Shown: in pieces, positions 1 through 7,059 of the stretch
How the letters are laid out: every line of letters begins with the position of its first letter
How positions within the stretch are numbered: position 1 is the stretch's first letter
NCBI GenBank assembly: GCA_944346885.1
Contig: CALVMR010000008.1
Coordinates: 1-64,000 of the forward strand
DNA from: an uncultured Clostridia bacterium
GTDB lineage: Bacteria > Bacillota > Clostridia > Christensenellales > Borkfalkiaceae
Length of the DNA stretch: 64,000 nt
Direction of reading: 5' to 3'
Notes under the pieces: model-generated
What the model saw: only the letters and a program-made list of their open reading frames with translations
Database searches by the model: none
What the model was told of the DNA's origin: nothing
Position numbers and translations under genes: made by a program

Positions 1-1
1 T

Positions 2-244
2 ATTGAACACCATATCAAAAAAGCTTTGAAAAATACATCAGCTAGAATGATAGATTTGCTAATTAAGAAAATAGTTCTTTATGATGATAAAATAGAAATT
101 TATTGTAATTATGCAAATAAAAAAGAAACTGAAATAATAGAAAGCATTGACATTGATGGAACATCTACAAAAACACCAATGGCATCAGACAAAAACAACT
201 CTGTGATAGAAGAAAAAGAAGTATCAATTAAAATTAAAGCATAA
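2..244 (+). CDS. Large serine recombinase, C-terminal fragment (5' end outside window)
   Basis: The reading frame is open from the first bases of the window and ends at TAA 242-244; the true start lies upstream. The visible ~80 residues resemble the tail of large serine recombinases of mobile elements: a helix, then a hydrophobic stretch (MIDLLIKKIVLYDDKIEIY) and a short beta-type segment with a Lys/Glu-rich tail. Codon use is AT-rich, unlike every other gene in the window, which supports recent transfer. The catalytic serine domain cannot be seen, so family assignment rests on the tail only. The recombinase would integrate or excise the element that ends here. Confidence 0.6.
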   Translation: MEHHIKKALKNTSARMIDLLIKKIVLYDDKIEIYCNYANKKETEIIESIDIDGTSTKTPMASDKNNSVIEEKEVSIKIKA

Positions 245-250
245 ACAAAA

Positions 251-285
251 AAACGATTAAATCATACAAAATTTAGTCGTTTTTA
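251..285 (+). terminator. Intrinsic terminator of the recombinase gene
   Basis: A 12-bp stem (251-262 with 271-282, one G-T pair) with an 8-nt loop is followed by a T run. It starts 7 nt after the stop codon. Confidence 0.75.
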
Positions 286-676
286 TATTAAATTTTAAAT
301 GATTTTTTACAAATTATTCAAAAACAAATGCGATTTTTTTCTATTCTTAATATATACTATGTATATATTAAAATTTAAAAATAAAGCGTGTTTTTATGGA
401 TACGCACGCTTCCCGCCAAACAGAGTCGCGTTTGAACCCGCGGCTCTGTTATTTTTGTATCAAGGGTGTTGCCGGTATCATAGTCAATACCGAAGTTTAC
501 GTCCCGCAATGGTCTGACTTCTACTTGACACAGAAAAGAGATAAATGCGGCAACCACACAAAAAATACGGCATTTTTGCCGATACGGGAAACGCTCCCGC
601 TCAGCCCCGCCGCCGAAAATTTGCAAAAACCAAAGCGCGAAGCCCGAAAACGCGACAAAAGCAAAACCCAGCCGCC
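286..676. other. Mobile-element/chromosome junction region without a clear gene
   Basis: Composition changes abruptly from AT-rich to GC-rich at about 380-420. Two inverted repeats sit at the change: AAGCGTG (384-390) with CACGCTT (405-411), and a 12-bp stem 419-430 with 439-450 (one G-T pair, loop TTTGAACC). They may be an attachment site or a terminator. The minus strand is open across 375-~540, but I see no start site or recognisable family there. Confidence 0.45.
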
Positions 677-712
677 AACAAAAAACGCGGCTCAGCCGCC
701 GCGTTTTTTGTT
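677..712 (-). terminator. Terminator of the metal-efflux operon, overlapping the ATPase stop codon
   Basis: Arms 677-691 and 698-712 form a 15-bp perfect stem whose loop holds the TGA of the ATPase gene (692-694). Each arm has an A/T run, so it can work in both directions. Confidence 0.75.
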
Positions 713-2647
713 TGTGCGCACGCCGCCGACGCGCGAATTGACGCGCATGGCGTTCAAAACGGCGAGGACCGCCACCCCCACGTCGCCGAACACCGCCAGC
801 CACATGTTGGCAAGCCCGACCGCCGAAAGAATGAGGATGACAACTTTGACCGCAATGGAAAAGACGATGTTCTCTTTGACGATCGCCATCGTTTTTTTTG
901 CGATGCGCTTGGCGAGGGATAGCCCGCGCAAATCGTCTTTCATCAGCACGATGTCGCTCGCCTCGATCGCCGCGTCGCTGCCCGCGCCGCCCATGGCGAT
1001 GCCGATATCCGAACGCATCAGCACGGGCGCGTCGTTGATGCCGTCTCCCACAAAGCACAAAACCTCTTTTTTGCCCTTGCGGGCGAGCATTGCCTCTACC
1101 TCTTCCACCTTGTTTTGCGGCAAGAGACCCGCCTTATACCCCGTAAGCCCGATCGCCTCCGCCACGTTTTTTGCAACGGCAGCGTTATCGCCCGTGAGCA
1201 TCACGGTCCTGCACCCCATCCCGTTGAGCACGCCGATCACCTGTTTGCTTTCGGGCTTTATTTCATCGGCGATGAGCAGCGAACCGACAAATTTTCCGTT
1301 CTTTGCCACGTACACCGCCGTGCCGACGCCCGTCTCCTTTGTATAGGAGACGGCGTACCGCTGCATCAGCTTTTCGCTGCCGCAGAGGATGACGCAGCCC
1401 TCCTTTTCCGCCACGACGCCCTCGCCCGCCACGTTGGTGTGCGTGTAACCGCCTTCCGCCTCCCCGCCCCACCGCTCGGCAACGGACCTTGCGATGGGGT
1501 GCGAAGAATCCTGCTCGGCGGCGGCGGCAAGGCGCAGCACCTCGCCGGCATTCGCTTCGGGCGAAATTTTGATGACCGCAAAATTCCCCTTGGTCAAAGT
1601 GCCCGTTTTATCGAACACAAACACGTTCGCCGCATGAAATTTTTCCAGATAGTTTGAGCCTTTTACGAGAATGCCGCAGCGCGACGCCGCCCCGATCCCC
1701 GCAAAAAAGGAGAGCGGAATGGAGATGACGAGCGCGCACGGGCAGGATACGACGAGAAAAGAGAGCGCCCGATACACCCATGTAGACCAATCCGCCGTGA
1801 TAAGCCCCGGCACGACCGCCAAGAGCAGCGCCACGGCGCAGACGGCGGGCGTGTACCACCTTGCGAATTTCGTGATGAAATTTTCCGCCTTGGATTTTTG
1901 CGCGGAAGCGTTTTCGACGAGTTCCAAAATTTTGGAAACGGTCGAATCGTAAAACTCCTTTTCGACGCGCACTTCCAGCTGCGAAGTAAGGTTGACGCAG
2001 CCGCTGACGATCTCGCTGCCCGCCGCAACTTCGCGCGGGAGCGATTCGCCCGTCAAAGCCCTTGTATCGAGCGCGGAAGCGCCCTTTAACACAACGCCGT
2101 CCAGCGGCACCTTTTCGCCCGGATTGACGAGGATCGTATCCCCCACGCGCACTTGGGCGGGATCTACCTTTTCCACGCCGCCGTCCGCCTTTCTAAGGTT
2201 GGCGTAGTCCGGGCGGATATCCATCAGCTTTGCGACCGACTTCCTCGCCTTACCCGTGGCGTAAGACTGAAACCACTCCCCAACCTGATAAAAAAGGAGC
2301 ACGGCGCAGGCTTCGTCAAACCCCTCGATTGCCAGCCCCGTTACGCCGCGGAAAACGGCGAGAGAAAAGGCGCCCAGCGTTGCCACGCACATCAAAAAAT
2401 TTTCGTCGAACACCTGCCCGTGAAGGATGTTGCGGACGGCGCGCCACAATACGTCGTAACCGATAAAAAGATACACCGCAAGGTACAGGGCGAAGGGGAA
2501 CACCCACGCCGCACGCCCCGCAAACACGTCGCCCAGCCCGCCTTTCAGCGCCTTATCGGCGATGAATACGGCAAAAAACAGCGCGAGGGCAACGAGGATG
2601 CGGATGAGCTCCTTTTTATCTTTTTTGCTCATGGAAATGCGCTTCAT
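692..2647 (-). CDS. Zn/Cd/Pb-type P1B ATPase (metal efflux)
   Basis: Integral membrane pump that exports soft divalent cations using ATP. The 651-residue protein has the CPC metal site in a membrane helix (residues 302-304), the phosphorylated Asp in DKTGT (346-350), the SSHP motif with the nucleotide-site His (383) and GDGINDA (534-540). A Lys near 601 and an Asp near 622 in the last two helices fit the ZntA/CadA (P1B-2) group. The N-terminal metal-binding HMA domain usual in this family is missing; it is encoded by the separate gene just upstream. I chose ATG 2647, preceded by GCGAGG, because earlier starts would run into the HMA gene. Exact metal range is inferred. Confidence 0.93.
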   Translation of the reverse strand: MKRISMSKKDKKELIRILVALALFFAVFIADKALKGGLGDVFAGRAAWVFPFALYLAVYLFIGYDVLWRAVRNILHGQVFDENFLMCVATLGAFSLAVFRGVTGLAIEGFDEACAVLLFYQVGEWFQSYATGKARKSVAKLMDIRPDYANLRKADGGVEKVDPAQVRVGDTILVNPGEKVPLDGVVLKGASALDTRALTGESLPREVAAGSEIVSGCVNLTSQLEVRVEKEFYDSTVSKILELVENASAQKSKAENFITKFARWYTPAVCAVALLLAVVPGLITADWSTWVYRALSFLVVSCPCALVISIPLSFFAGIGAASRCGILVKGSNYLEKFHAANVFVFDKTGTLTKGNFAVIKISPEANAGEVLRLAAAAEQDSSHPIARSVAERWGGEAEGGYTHTNVAGEGVVAEKEGCVILCGSEKLMQRYAVSYTKETGVGTAVYVAKNGKFVGSLLIADEIKPESKQVIGVLNGMGCRTVMLTGDNAAVAKNVAEAIGLTGYKAGLLPQNKVEEVEAMLARKGKKEVLCFVGDGINDAPVLMRSDIGIAMGGAGSDAAIEASDIVLMKDDLRGLSLAKRIAKKTMAIVKENIVFSIAVKVVILILSAVGLANMWLAVFGDVGVAVLAVLNAMRVNSRVGGVRTNKKRGG

Positions 2648-2658
2648 GGCTGCCTCGC

Positions 2659-2877
2659 TCAACGGACGATGCGGCAGCCCGGTTCGACCCGCCTGCACGC
2701 GCGCGCAACGCGCTCCATGATCTCTTCAAAGCGGTCTTCGTCTGCCTCCACCTCCAACCGCTGCCCCAAAAACGAAACGCTCGCCGCGCGCACGCCGTCG
2801 ATCTTCCCTATGGCGCGCTCCATCTTCGCGGCGCAGTTTGCGCAATCAAGCTCTTCCAGCCGATACCTTTTTTTCAT
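2659..2877 (-). CDS. Stand-alone HMA heavy-metal-binding protein
   Basis: A 72-residue protein formed by one HMA ferredoxin-like domain with the metal motif DCANC near residues 10-14. The Asp before the Cys pair is typical of zinc/cadmium-type domains. It has a good GGAGGA site before ATG 2877 and ends 11 nt before the ATPase start, so the two are translated from one message. It likely hands metal to the ATPase, whose own HMA domain is absent. A copper chaperone role is less likely given the ATPase type and the ArsR regulator. Confidence 0.88.
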   Translation of the reverse strand: MKKRYRLEELDCANCAAKMERAIGKIDGVRAASVSFLGQRLEVEADEDRFEEIMERVARACRRVEPGCRIVR

Positions 2878-2947
2878 CCTTTCTTCCTCCGAACAAATTT
2901 TCCGCGCTCCCCCGCTGAGGGGCGCGCCTCTCTTGCATTGTTGCTTT

Positions 2948-2969
2948 ATTGAACAATTATTCAATTATA
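2948..2969 (-). promoter_or_regulatory. ArsR-family operator and -10 box of the HMA/ATPase genes
   Basis: Perfect inverted repeat ATTGAA-N6-TTCAAT at 2948-2965, overlapping a perfect TATAAT -10 (revcomp at 2964-2969). No good -35 is visible. The half-site matches that of the operator at the regulator's own promoter. Confidence 0.65.
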
Positions 2970-2976
2970 TGCCGCT

Positions 2977-3003
2977 AAAAAACAGGGATGTTCCGCCCTG
3001 CCT
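2977..3003 (-). terminator. Terminator between arsR and the HMA gene
   Basis: Short stem CAGGG/CCCTG (2983-3000) followed on the minus strand by six T. It would separate regulator and pump transcripts at least partly. Confidence 0.6.
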
Positions 3004-3004
3004 T

Positions 3005-3343
3005 TTATTTGCCCTCGTTCACGTGGGTGAGCCCGTACTCCATGATCTTGGTCACATGGTCGTCGTCCAAAGAATACTTTACCTCTTTCCCCTCTTTGGT
3101 GCCTTTCACGAGCTTTGCGCCGCGCAGCACGCGCAGCTGGTGCGACACCGCCGAAACGGTCATCTCCAAGACCTCCGCGATCTCGCAAACGTACATATCC
3201 CGTACCTGCAAACAGCCCAAGATCTTTGCCCGTGTGGGGTCGCCGAACATTTTAAAGAGGTTTGCAAGCTCGTAAACGGTCTTCTCGTCCGGCAGCATCC
3301 GCCGCACCCCGTCGATCCCCTGTTTTTCCTGTTTCGGCGCCAT
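3005..3343 (-). CDS. ArsR/SmtB-family metal-sensing repressor (CadC-like)
   Basis: A 112-residue winged-helix repressor that releases DNA when it binds metal. The recognition helix region (EMTVSAVSHQLRVLR) is typical of the family. The last helix has D-x-H ... H-x2-E spacing (DDHV...THVNE), the alpha-5 zinc site of SmtB/CzrA-type sensors, and a single Cys precedes the alpha-3 region (YVCEIAE). ATG 3343 is chosen because AGGAGAGG precedes it; a longer frame from 3385 would read into the operator. It presumably represses itself and the HMA/ATPase pair. Confidence 0.9.
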   Translation of the reverse strand: MAPKQEKQGIDGVRRMLPDEKTVYELANLFKMFGDPTRAKILGCLQVRDMYVCEIAEVLEMTVSAVSHQLRVLRGAKLVKGTKEGKEVKYSLDDDHVTKIMEYGLTHVNEGK

Positions 3344-3367
3344 TTGCCTCTCCTTTCGCCTCTCATT

Positions 3368-3426
3368 ATTTGAATAATTCTTCAAATGTTCAATAATAAT
3401 ATAGCACGTTTTTCGGGCGCCGTCAA
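3368..3426 (-). promoter_or_regulatory. Promoter and operator of the arsR gene
   Basis: On the minus strand TTGACG (3421-3426), a 17-nt spacer and TATATT (3398-3403) form a near-consensus sigma-A promoter. Just downstream lies a perfect inverted repeat ATTTGAA-N6-TTCAAAT (3368-3387), the expected form of an ArsR/SmtB operator. Confidence 0.82.
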
Positions 3427-3553
3427 CCGTTTACCGCAAAAAAACAAAATTTTTTTCGCGGCGGAAAAAACGAAGAAAAAACAGGGCAAAAAAGCCGCGC
3501 AAACCGCCGCGATTTTGTTGCCTTTGCTCTCCCAACTTATTATACATAGACGC

Positions 3554-4522
3554 ATGCAGCACAAAAGAACCAAACAAATTTCCGTTTGCGCCGCGCTTAC
3601 GGGCGCCGCCCTTGTATTGGAAGCGGTCAAGTATTTTGTAAACGAAATATTTTTTTACGTTTTCTTCGGCATACAGGCGGCAATGCTGGCGGTTTCGCTT
3701 GTGCTGCTTATCCTGTGGCGCCTCCCCAAGCGGCAAACGGCGGCGCTGGCGGCGCTGTTTGCGGCGGTGGTGATCGCGCTGACCGTTCCCGTTTGCATTG
3801 CCTTGGCGCCGCAGCGGCAAAGCGCGGCGCACTTGGTGATCCACGCGGGGGGGGGTGAAGCCGAAGGATCGTATTTGAACTGCCGCGAAAGTTTTTCCGC
3901 GCAGGTACAGGCGGGGCACGACCTGATCGAACTGGATTTTTGCTACACGGCGGACGGGCAGATCGTTGCCACCCACTCCTTTATGAACATGCCGCCCTAC
4001 TCGATGGAGAACAGACCGACCGCCGCGCAATTCGAAGCGTACAAACTATGCGGAAAATACAGCGGCATCACGCTCCCCTACTTGGCGGAAATGCTGCAAA
4101 AATACCCGAACGTGACCATCGTAACGGACGTAAAGGAGCAGACGCAGCTCTCCCTTTTGACCGACCTTGCGCGGTTTTGCGATGAAAAGAAGATCGACGC
4201 CGCCGAGCGGTTCATCGTGCAGGTGTACACCGAGCAGGAATACCTTCTTCTCCGCGAAGAGGCATCCCTGCCCTTTGAGCGGTTTTGGTTCACGAACTAC
4301 CGCGCCCAATATGCGCCCTTGCAGATCCGCCGCGCCTTTTCCGCCCGCGAAGACATCGAGGCGATCGTTTTGCACACCGGCGACTGGTGGGCGCTGCACC
4401 AGCGCGGCTGGGACCTCGGCAAGCCCGTCGCCGTGCATACCGTAAAAACGGCGCGGCAGATCGACTTCCTTGCATGCCGCGGCGTAAACTACGTCTTTTT
4501 CGATGCCGTCCCTCTCGGCTAA
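3554..4522 (+). CDS. Membrane-anchored glycerophosphodiester phosphodiesterase-like protein
   Basis: About 322 residues. The N-terminal third has three hydrophobic helices; the rest is a GDPD TIM-barrel domain, with VIHAGG in place of the usual HRG and the metal-site stretch IELDFCYTADG followed by THS. Family members cleave glycerophosphodiesters to glycerol phosphate and an alcohol. Start is uncertain: ATG 3554 has no Shine-Dalgarno sequence but lies 10 nt after a TATTAT box (3538-3543) with TTGTTG 17 nt upstream (3515-3520), so the message may be leaderless. The frame is open back to 3386. It stands alone, divergent from arsR. Confidence 0.75.
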   Translation: MQHKRTKQISVCAALTGAALVLEAVKYFVNEIFFYVFFGIQAAMLAVSLVLLILWRLPKRQTAALAALFAAVVIALTVPVCIALAPQRQSAAHLVIHAGGGEAEGSYLNCRESFSAQVQAGHDLIELDFCYTADGQIVATHSFMNMPPYSMENRPTAAQFEAYKLCGKYSGITLPYLAEMLQKYPNVTIVTDVKEQTQLSLLTDLARFCDEKKIDAAERFIVQVYTEQEYLLLREEASLPFERFWFTNYRAQYAPLQIRRAFSAREDIEAIVLHTGDWWALHQRGWDLGKPVAVHTVKTARQIDFLACRGVNYVFFDAVPLG

Positions 4523-4526
4523 TTGC

Positions 4527-4590
4527 GCACGGCGCCCGCGTGCTTGCCGCATGCTTGCCCCGCGCCCGCTTGCTTGCCGCGCGCTTGCCG
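4527..4590. repeat. Short GCTTGCCGC-type repeat tract
   Basis: Four imperfect copies of a GCTTGCC-containing unit fill the space between the GDPD stop codon and the terminator. Confidence 0.5.
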
Positions 4591-4606
4591 AATCAAACCA
4601 TACGAA

Positions 4607-4650
4607 AAGGCGCCTGTCCGCTTCTCTTGCCGCGGGCAGGCGCCTTTCTT
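4607..4650. terminator. Bidirectional terminator between convergent genes
   Basis: A 15-bp stem (4607-4621 with 4632-4646, one G-T pair) has AAAA on one side and a T-rich stretch on the other, between the convergent GDPD and lipoprotein genes. Confidence 0.85.
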
Positions 4651-4659
4651 TGCTCTTTT

Positions 4660-5673
4660 TTATGCAGACGGAGCGCTCTGCGCCGCCCAATCCGACGCGG
4701 AGGGAGGCACCGCGCTCTGCGCCGCTTCCCCGCCGATCTGCGCGAAGTAATTTGTACCGTCGAACCACTGGAACGCCGTGCCCGCCTCGTACGAAGCCGC
4801 GGGGCTGAACGTAACGCGCAGCAGCGTAGGCAGCGCCTGCGCGGCAAGCGCGCACCACACGTTTGCAAAGGTGCTGTCATACACATGCAGCTGCCCCTGC
4901 TGTTCCTGCGTGCCCGCGGGGATACGCGCGCCGTACACAAAACCCTGCACGCGCACATTGCGCAGCGTAAGGTCGGTGCCAGCCGCCGCAGAGACCGCCG
5001 CTTCGTCCGTTTCGTCCGCCGCCGCGGTAAAGGTGATGCCCGAAACGAACGCCTTGCCGCCGCCCGCAAAGGAGACGCCGCCCTGCACCGTGACCGCGCC
5101 CGCCGCGCCGATCCCGATCAGCGCCACGTTCTGCGCGGAGAATGCCGCATCCGCCGTATAGCTTCCCGCCGCAAGCGCGACGACGCCGCCCTCTGCCGCG
5201 GAAGCCGCCAGCGAGGCAAGTTCTTCGCCGCTCTCCGCCACGGCGTCGGTAACGGCAACAACGCACGTTGCGCTCTTGTTGCCCGCGGCAACGGTGATGA
5301 CCGCATACCCTTCGCCCGCCGCCGTAACGGTGCCCGTGTACACGGGAGCGGGGGTCTCCTCCCCCTCCTGCGCCTCCGGCTGCGTCACCGTGCCGGTAAC
5401 GGTTGCCACTTCGGCATTGCTCGTGGTCCAAACAACGTCAACGTCTGCCCCTTCCTCGGAGATCTCGACCCCCGCCGTCAGGGCAACGGTGCCGTTTTCC
5501 GCATCCTCCTGCGCGCTCAAAAGCGCCGCACTGCTGCTGATCGTCACCGAAGAGACGACTGCCGCAGCATCCACCTCTTCGTCCTTGCCGTTGTTGCAGG
5601 CGGTAAACGCAAACGCCGCGCACGCAAACAGCAGCGCCAATACGGGCACAACGATCTTGTTGCGAATTTTCAT
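4660..5673 (-). CDS. Lipoprotein with Ig-like and beta-helix-type regions
   Basis: 337 residues. A signal peptide ends in FTAC, a lipobox, so the protein should be membrane-anchored outside the cell. Residues ~40-140 look like a bacterial Ig-like domain (WTTSNAEVATVTG, then YAVITVAAG). Residues ~150-310 have the Gly/Ala-rich short-strand pattern of a right-handed beta helix (LIGIGAAGAVTVQGGVSF, GITFTAA, DLTLRNVRVQGF). The composition is very Ala-rich. No enzyme motif is visible; carbohydrate or surface binding is possible but unproven. AGGAG lies 11 nt before ATG. Confidence 0.75.
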   Translation of the reverse strand: MKIRNKIVVPVLALLFACAAFAFTACNNGKDEEVDAAAVVSSVTISSSAALLSAQEDAENGTVALTAGVEISEEGADVDVVWTTSNAEVATVTGTVTQPEAQEGEETPAPVYTGTVTAAGEGYAVITVAAGNKSATCVVAVTDAVAESGEELASLAASAAEGGVVALAAGSYTADAAFSAQNVALIGIGAAGAVTVQGGVSFAGGGKAFVSGITFTAAADETDEAAVSAAAGTDLTLRNVRVQGFVYGARIPAGTQEQQGQLHVYDSTFANVWCALAAQALPTLLRVTFSPAASYEAGTAFQWFDGTNYFAQIGGEAAQSAVPPSASDWAAQSAPSA

Positions 5674-5715
5674 TGCGTGGAAACTCCTTTTGTTCTCGAT
5701 AAGTCTGTAACCGAA

Positions 5716-5744
5716 ATTATAACAGGTTTGCGCGTAGCTGTCAA
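5716..5744 (-). promoter_or_regulatory. Consensus sigma-A promoter of the lipoprotein gene
   Basis: TTGACA (revcomp 5739-5744), 17-nt spacer and TATAAT (revcomp 5716-5721): a perfect match to the vegetative consensus. Confidence 0.9.
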
Positions 5745-5752
5745 ACGCAAAA

Positions 5753-5783
5753 CAGCCGCCCGCGGAAATTCCGCAGGCGGCTG
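5753..5783 (-). terminator. Terminator of the sugar-transferase-like gene
   Basis: CAGCCGCC (5753-5760) pairs with GGCGGCTG (5776-5783), with an inner stem GCGGAA/TTCCGC. TTTTGC follows on the minus strand. Confidence 0.75.
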
Positions 5784-5789
5784 CGCGCT

Positions 5790-6632
5790 TTAATAGCGGT
5801 TGAACATCCGCCGTTCAAAATCTTTGCTCTCGTCGCGGCGGCGGCGGTACCCCGCCAAACGTTCCTTCCCTTCGGCGCGGTATTCCTCCGCCTCCTCTTC
5901 GGTGATCGCCCCGCTTGCAACGAGCCAGCCGATATAATCGGTTTTTGCGCACTCCCCGTAGGGGCGGGCAGGATCGTCGCCGCGCAAACGATGCGCCAGC
6001 TTCGCCACAAAAAAGGAGATATCGCGGAACAGGTTGGGGCGGGCGGCGTACAGCGCGTCCTCTTCAAACATATCGGGATAGGTAAGCCCTTCCCCGCCGT
6101 AGCGTTCAAGCGAACTGACCAGCCCCGGCCGCACGGCAAAACGGCGCATCCCCTCTTCGCTGAGAGCGGCGGCGTCTTCCGGCGTCATCGGGCGCGGACC
6201 GACAAAACTCAGCTTCCCCGCAAAAACCGCCGCAAGGCAGGGATAATATTTCATGCCGCAAGCCGCCAAAAACCTGCCCATGCCCGTCCTGCGTTCGCGC
6301 ACAGGAAGCAGTTCTCCCGTTTCGCTGCGGCGGATGCGCTCGGTGGCAAACACCGTAAGGCGGATCGGCTTCCCCTTTTTTCCGCAATAAAATTCGGAAA
6401 CGAACAGGGCGGGATAGGCGTTTACCGCCTTGTTGTAGATAGCGTCTGCCGCCAGCGCAAGCAAAAAAAACACAAAAAAGACTGCCAAAAACACAAAGGA
6501 AAAGAGGATATCCAGCACCCGTTTGAACAGCCACTTGTAGTTGAGCGCCATGATGAGCACGAGCACCGCAAGATCGACCAGCAGGAAGATCGCCAGCCCC
6601 CAGCCCGTGGCGAGAAATTCGGAAAAATCCAT
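5790..6632 (-). CDS. Bacterial sugar transferase (PglC/WcaJ fold) homolog lacking the catalytic Asp-Glu dyad
   Basis: 280 residues. A first hydrophobic helix (~13-32) precedes the family pattern: KRVLDILFSFVFLAVFF, the membrane-dipping helix, then GKPI, GRFLAACG, SFVGPRP (142-148) and VRPGLVS. Active family members transfer a sugar phosphate to undecaprenyl phosphate using an Asp-Glu pair in LDELPQL, a fixed distance before the GPRP motif. Here that position reads MKYYPCL (127-133), with Lys128-Tyr129 in place of Asp-Glu and no gap in the alignment. So the fold looks intact but the known chemistry should not work. It has its own promoter and good GGAGAAAGG site. It may be a binding or regulatory relative. 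Confidence 0.8.
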   Translation of the reverse strand: MDFSEFLATGWGLAIFLLVDLAVLVLIMALNYKWLFKRVLDILFSFVFLAVFFVFFLLALAADAIYNKAVNAYPALFVSEFYCGKKGKPIRLTVFATERIRRSETGELLPVRERRTGMGRFLAACGMKYYPCLAAVFAGKLSFVGPRPMTPEDAAALSEEGMRRFAVRPGLVSSLERYGGEGLTYPDMFEEDALYAARPNLFRDISFFVAKLAHRLRGDDPARPYGECAKTDYIGWLVASGAITEEEAEEYRAEGKERLAGYRRRRDESKDFERRMFNRY

Positions 6633-6665
6633 GCACCTTTCTCCGGAACGTTACTGCGATAGTTT

Positions 6666-6694
6666 ATTATAGCACGCCTCCCGCAAAAACACAA
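6666..6694 (-). promoter_or_regulatory. Promoter of the sugar-transferase-like gene
   Basis: TTGTGT (revcomp 6689-6694), 17-nt spacer, TATAAT (revcomp 6666-6671). Confidence 0.75.
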
Positions 6695-6713
6695 CCCTTT
6701 CGCAAAAAAAACC

Positions 6714-6869
6714 GAAAAGTACGGCGGCTGCGGCGAAACGGAAACCCGTCCGATCCCCGCCAAAGAGTTCCCTGTTTGGGCGATCGTGCTCCTCTGCGTC
6801 GGCGGCGCCGCCGCGGTGAGCGGCGCTGCCGTTCTCATTGCCGTGCTGAAACGGAAAAAGCGGGCATAA
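6714..6869 (+). pseudogene. Orphan C-terminal membrane anchor, remnant of a surface protein
   Basis: In frame with TAA 6867-6869 the plus strand encodes about 50 residues: a polar Thr/Pro stretch, then a hydrophobic helix (VWAIVLLCVGGAAAVSG...), and the basic tail LKRKKRA. This is the usual C-terminal anchor of Gram-positive surface proteins. No start codon or ribosome binding site precedes it, and the frame closes at a TAG at 6660. The rest of the gene appears to be deleted. The divergent promoter of the neighbouring gene now overlaps its upstream edge. Confidence 0.55.
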
Positions 6870-6935
6870 AACAAACCGCCGGTTCCATTTTTCGCAAAAC
6901 GGCTGCATCGGGGAGCGGCATTGCCGCAAAAACGC

Positions 6936-6966
6936 CATAGCCGCCCTCGGCACGAGGGCGGCTATG
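6936..6966 (-). terminator. Hairpin, second terminator after the zinc-ribbon gene
   Basis: A perfect 14-bp stem (6936-6949 with 6953-6966) with a 3-nt loop, followed on the minus strand by GGCGTTTTTGC. Confidence 0.65.
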
Positions 6967-7007
6967 ACTTTATAAAAGCGACAACCGATGTGGTTTAAAA
7001 GTATTTT

Positions 7008-7046
7008 GCAAACGGCGCGGCGGCGCATGCCGCCGCGCCGTTTTGC
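7008..7046 (-). terminator. Hairpin directly after the zinc-ribbon gene
   Basis: A GC-rich 17-bp stem (7008-7024 with 7029-7046, one bulged T) begins 14 nt after the stop codon. Confidence 0.65.
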
Positions 7047-7059
7047 AAAGCCTGCGCGT

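Noticed and set aside
419..450. tRNA gene fragment (TTTGAACC loop resembles a T-arm)
   Set aside because: Stem length and loop size do not fit a T-arm and no acceptor or anticodon arm can be folded around it.
375..540. Minus-strand open frame upstream of the recombinase terminator region
   Set aside because: It has no start signal or family resemblance and spans the composition junction and both inverted repeats.
2648..2698. Longer N-terminus for the P-type ATPase
   Set aside because: It would run over the HMA gene; ATG 2647 has its own ribosome binding site and the alternative has none.
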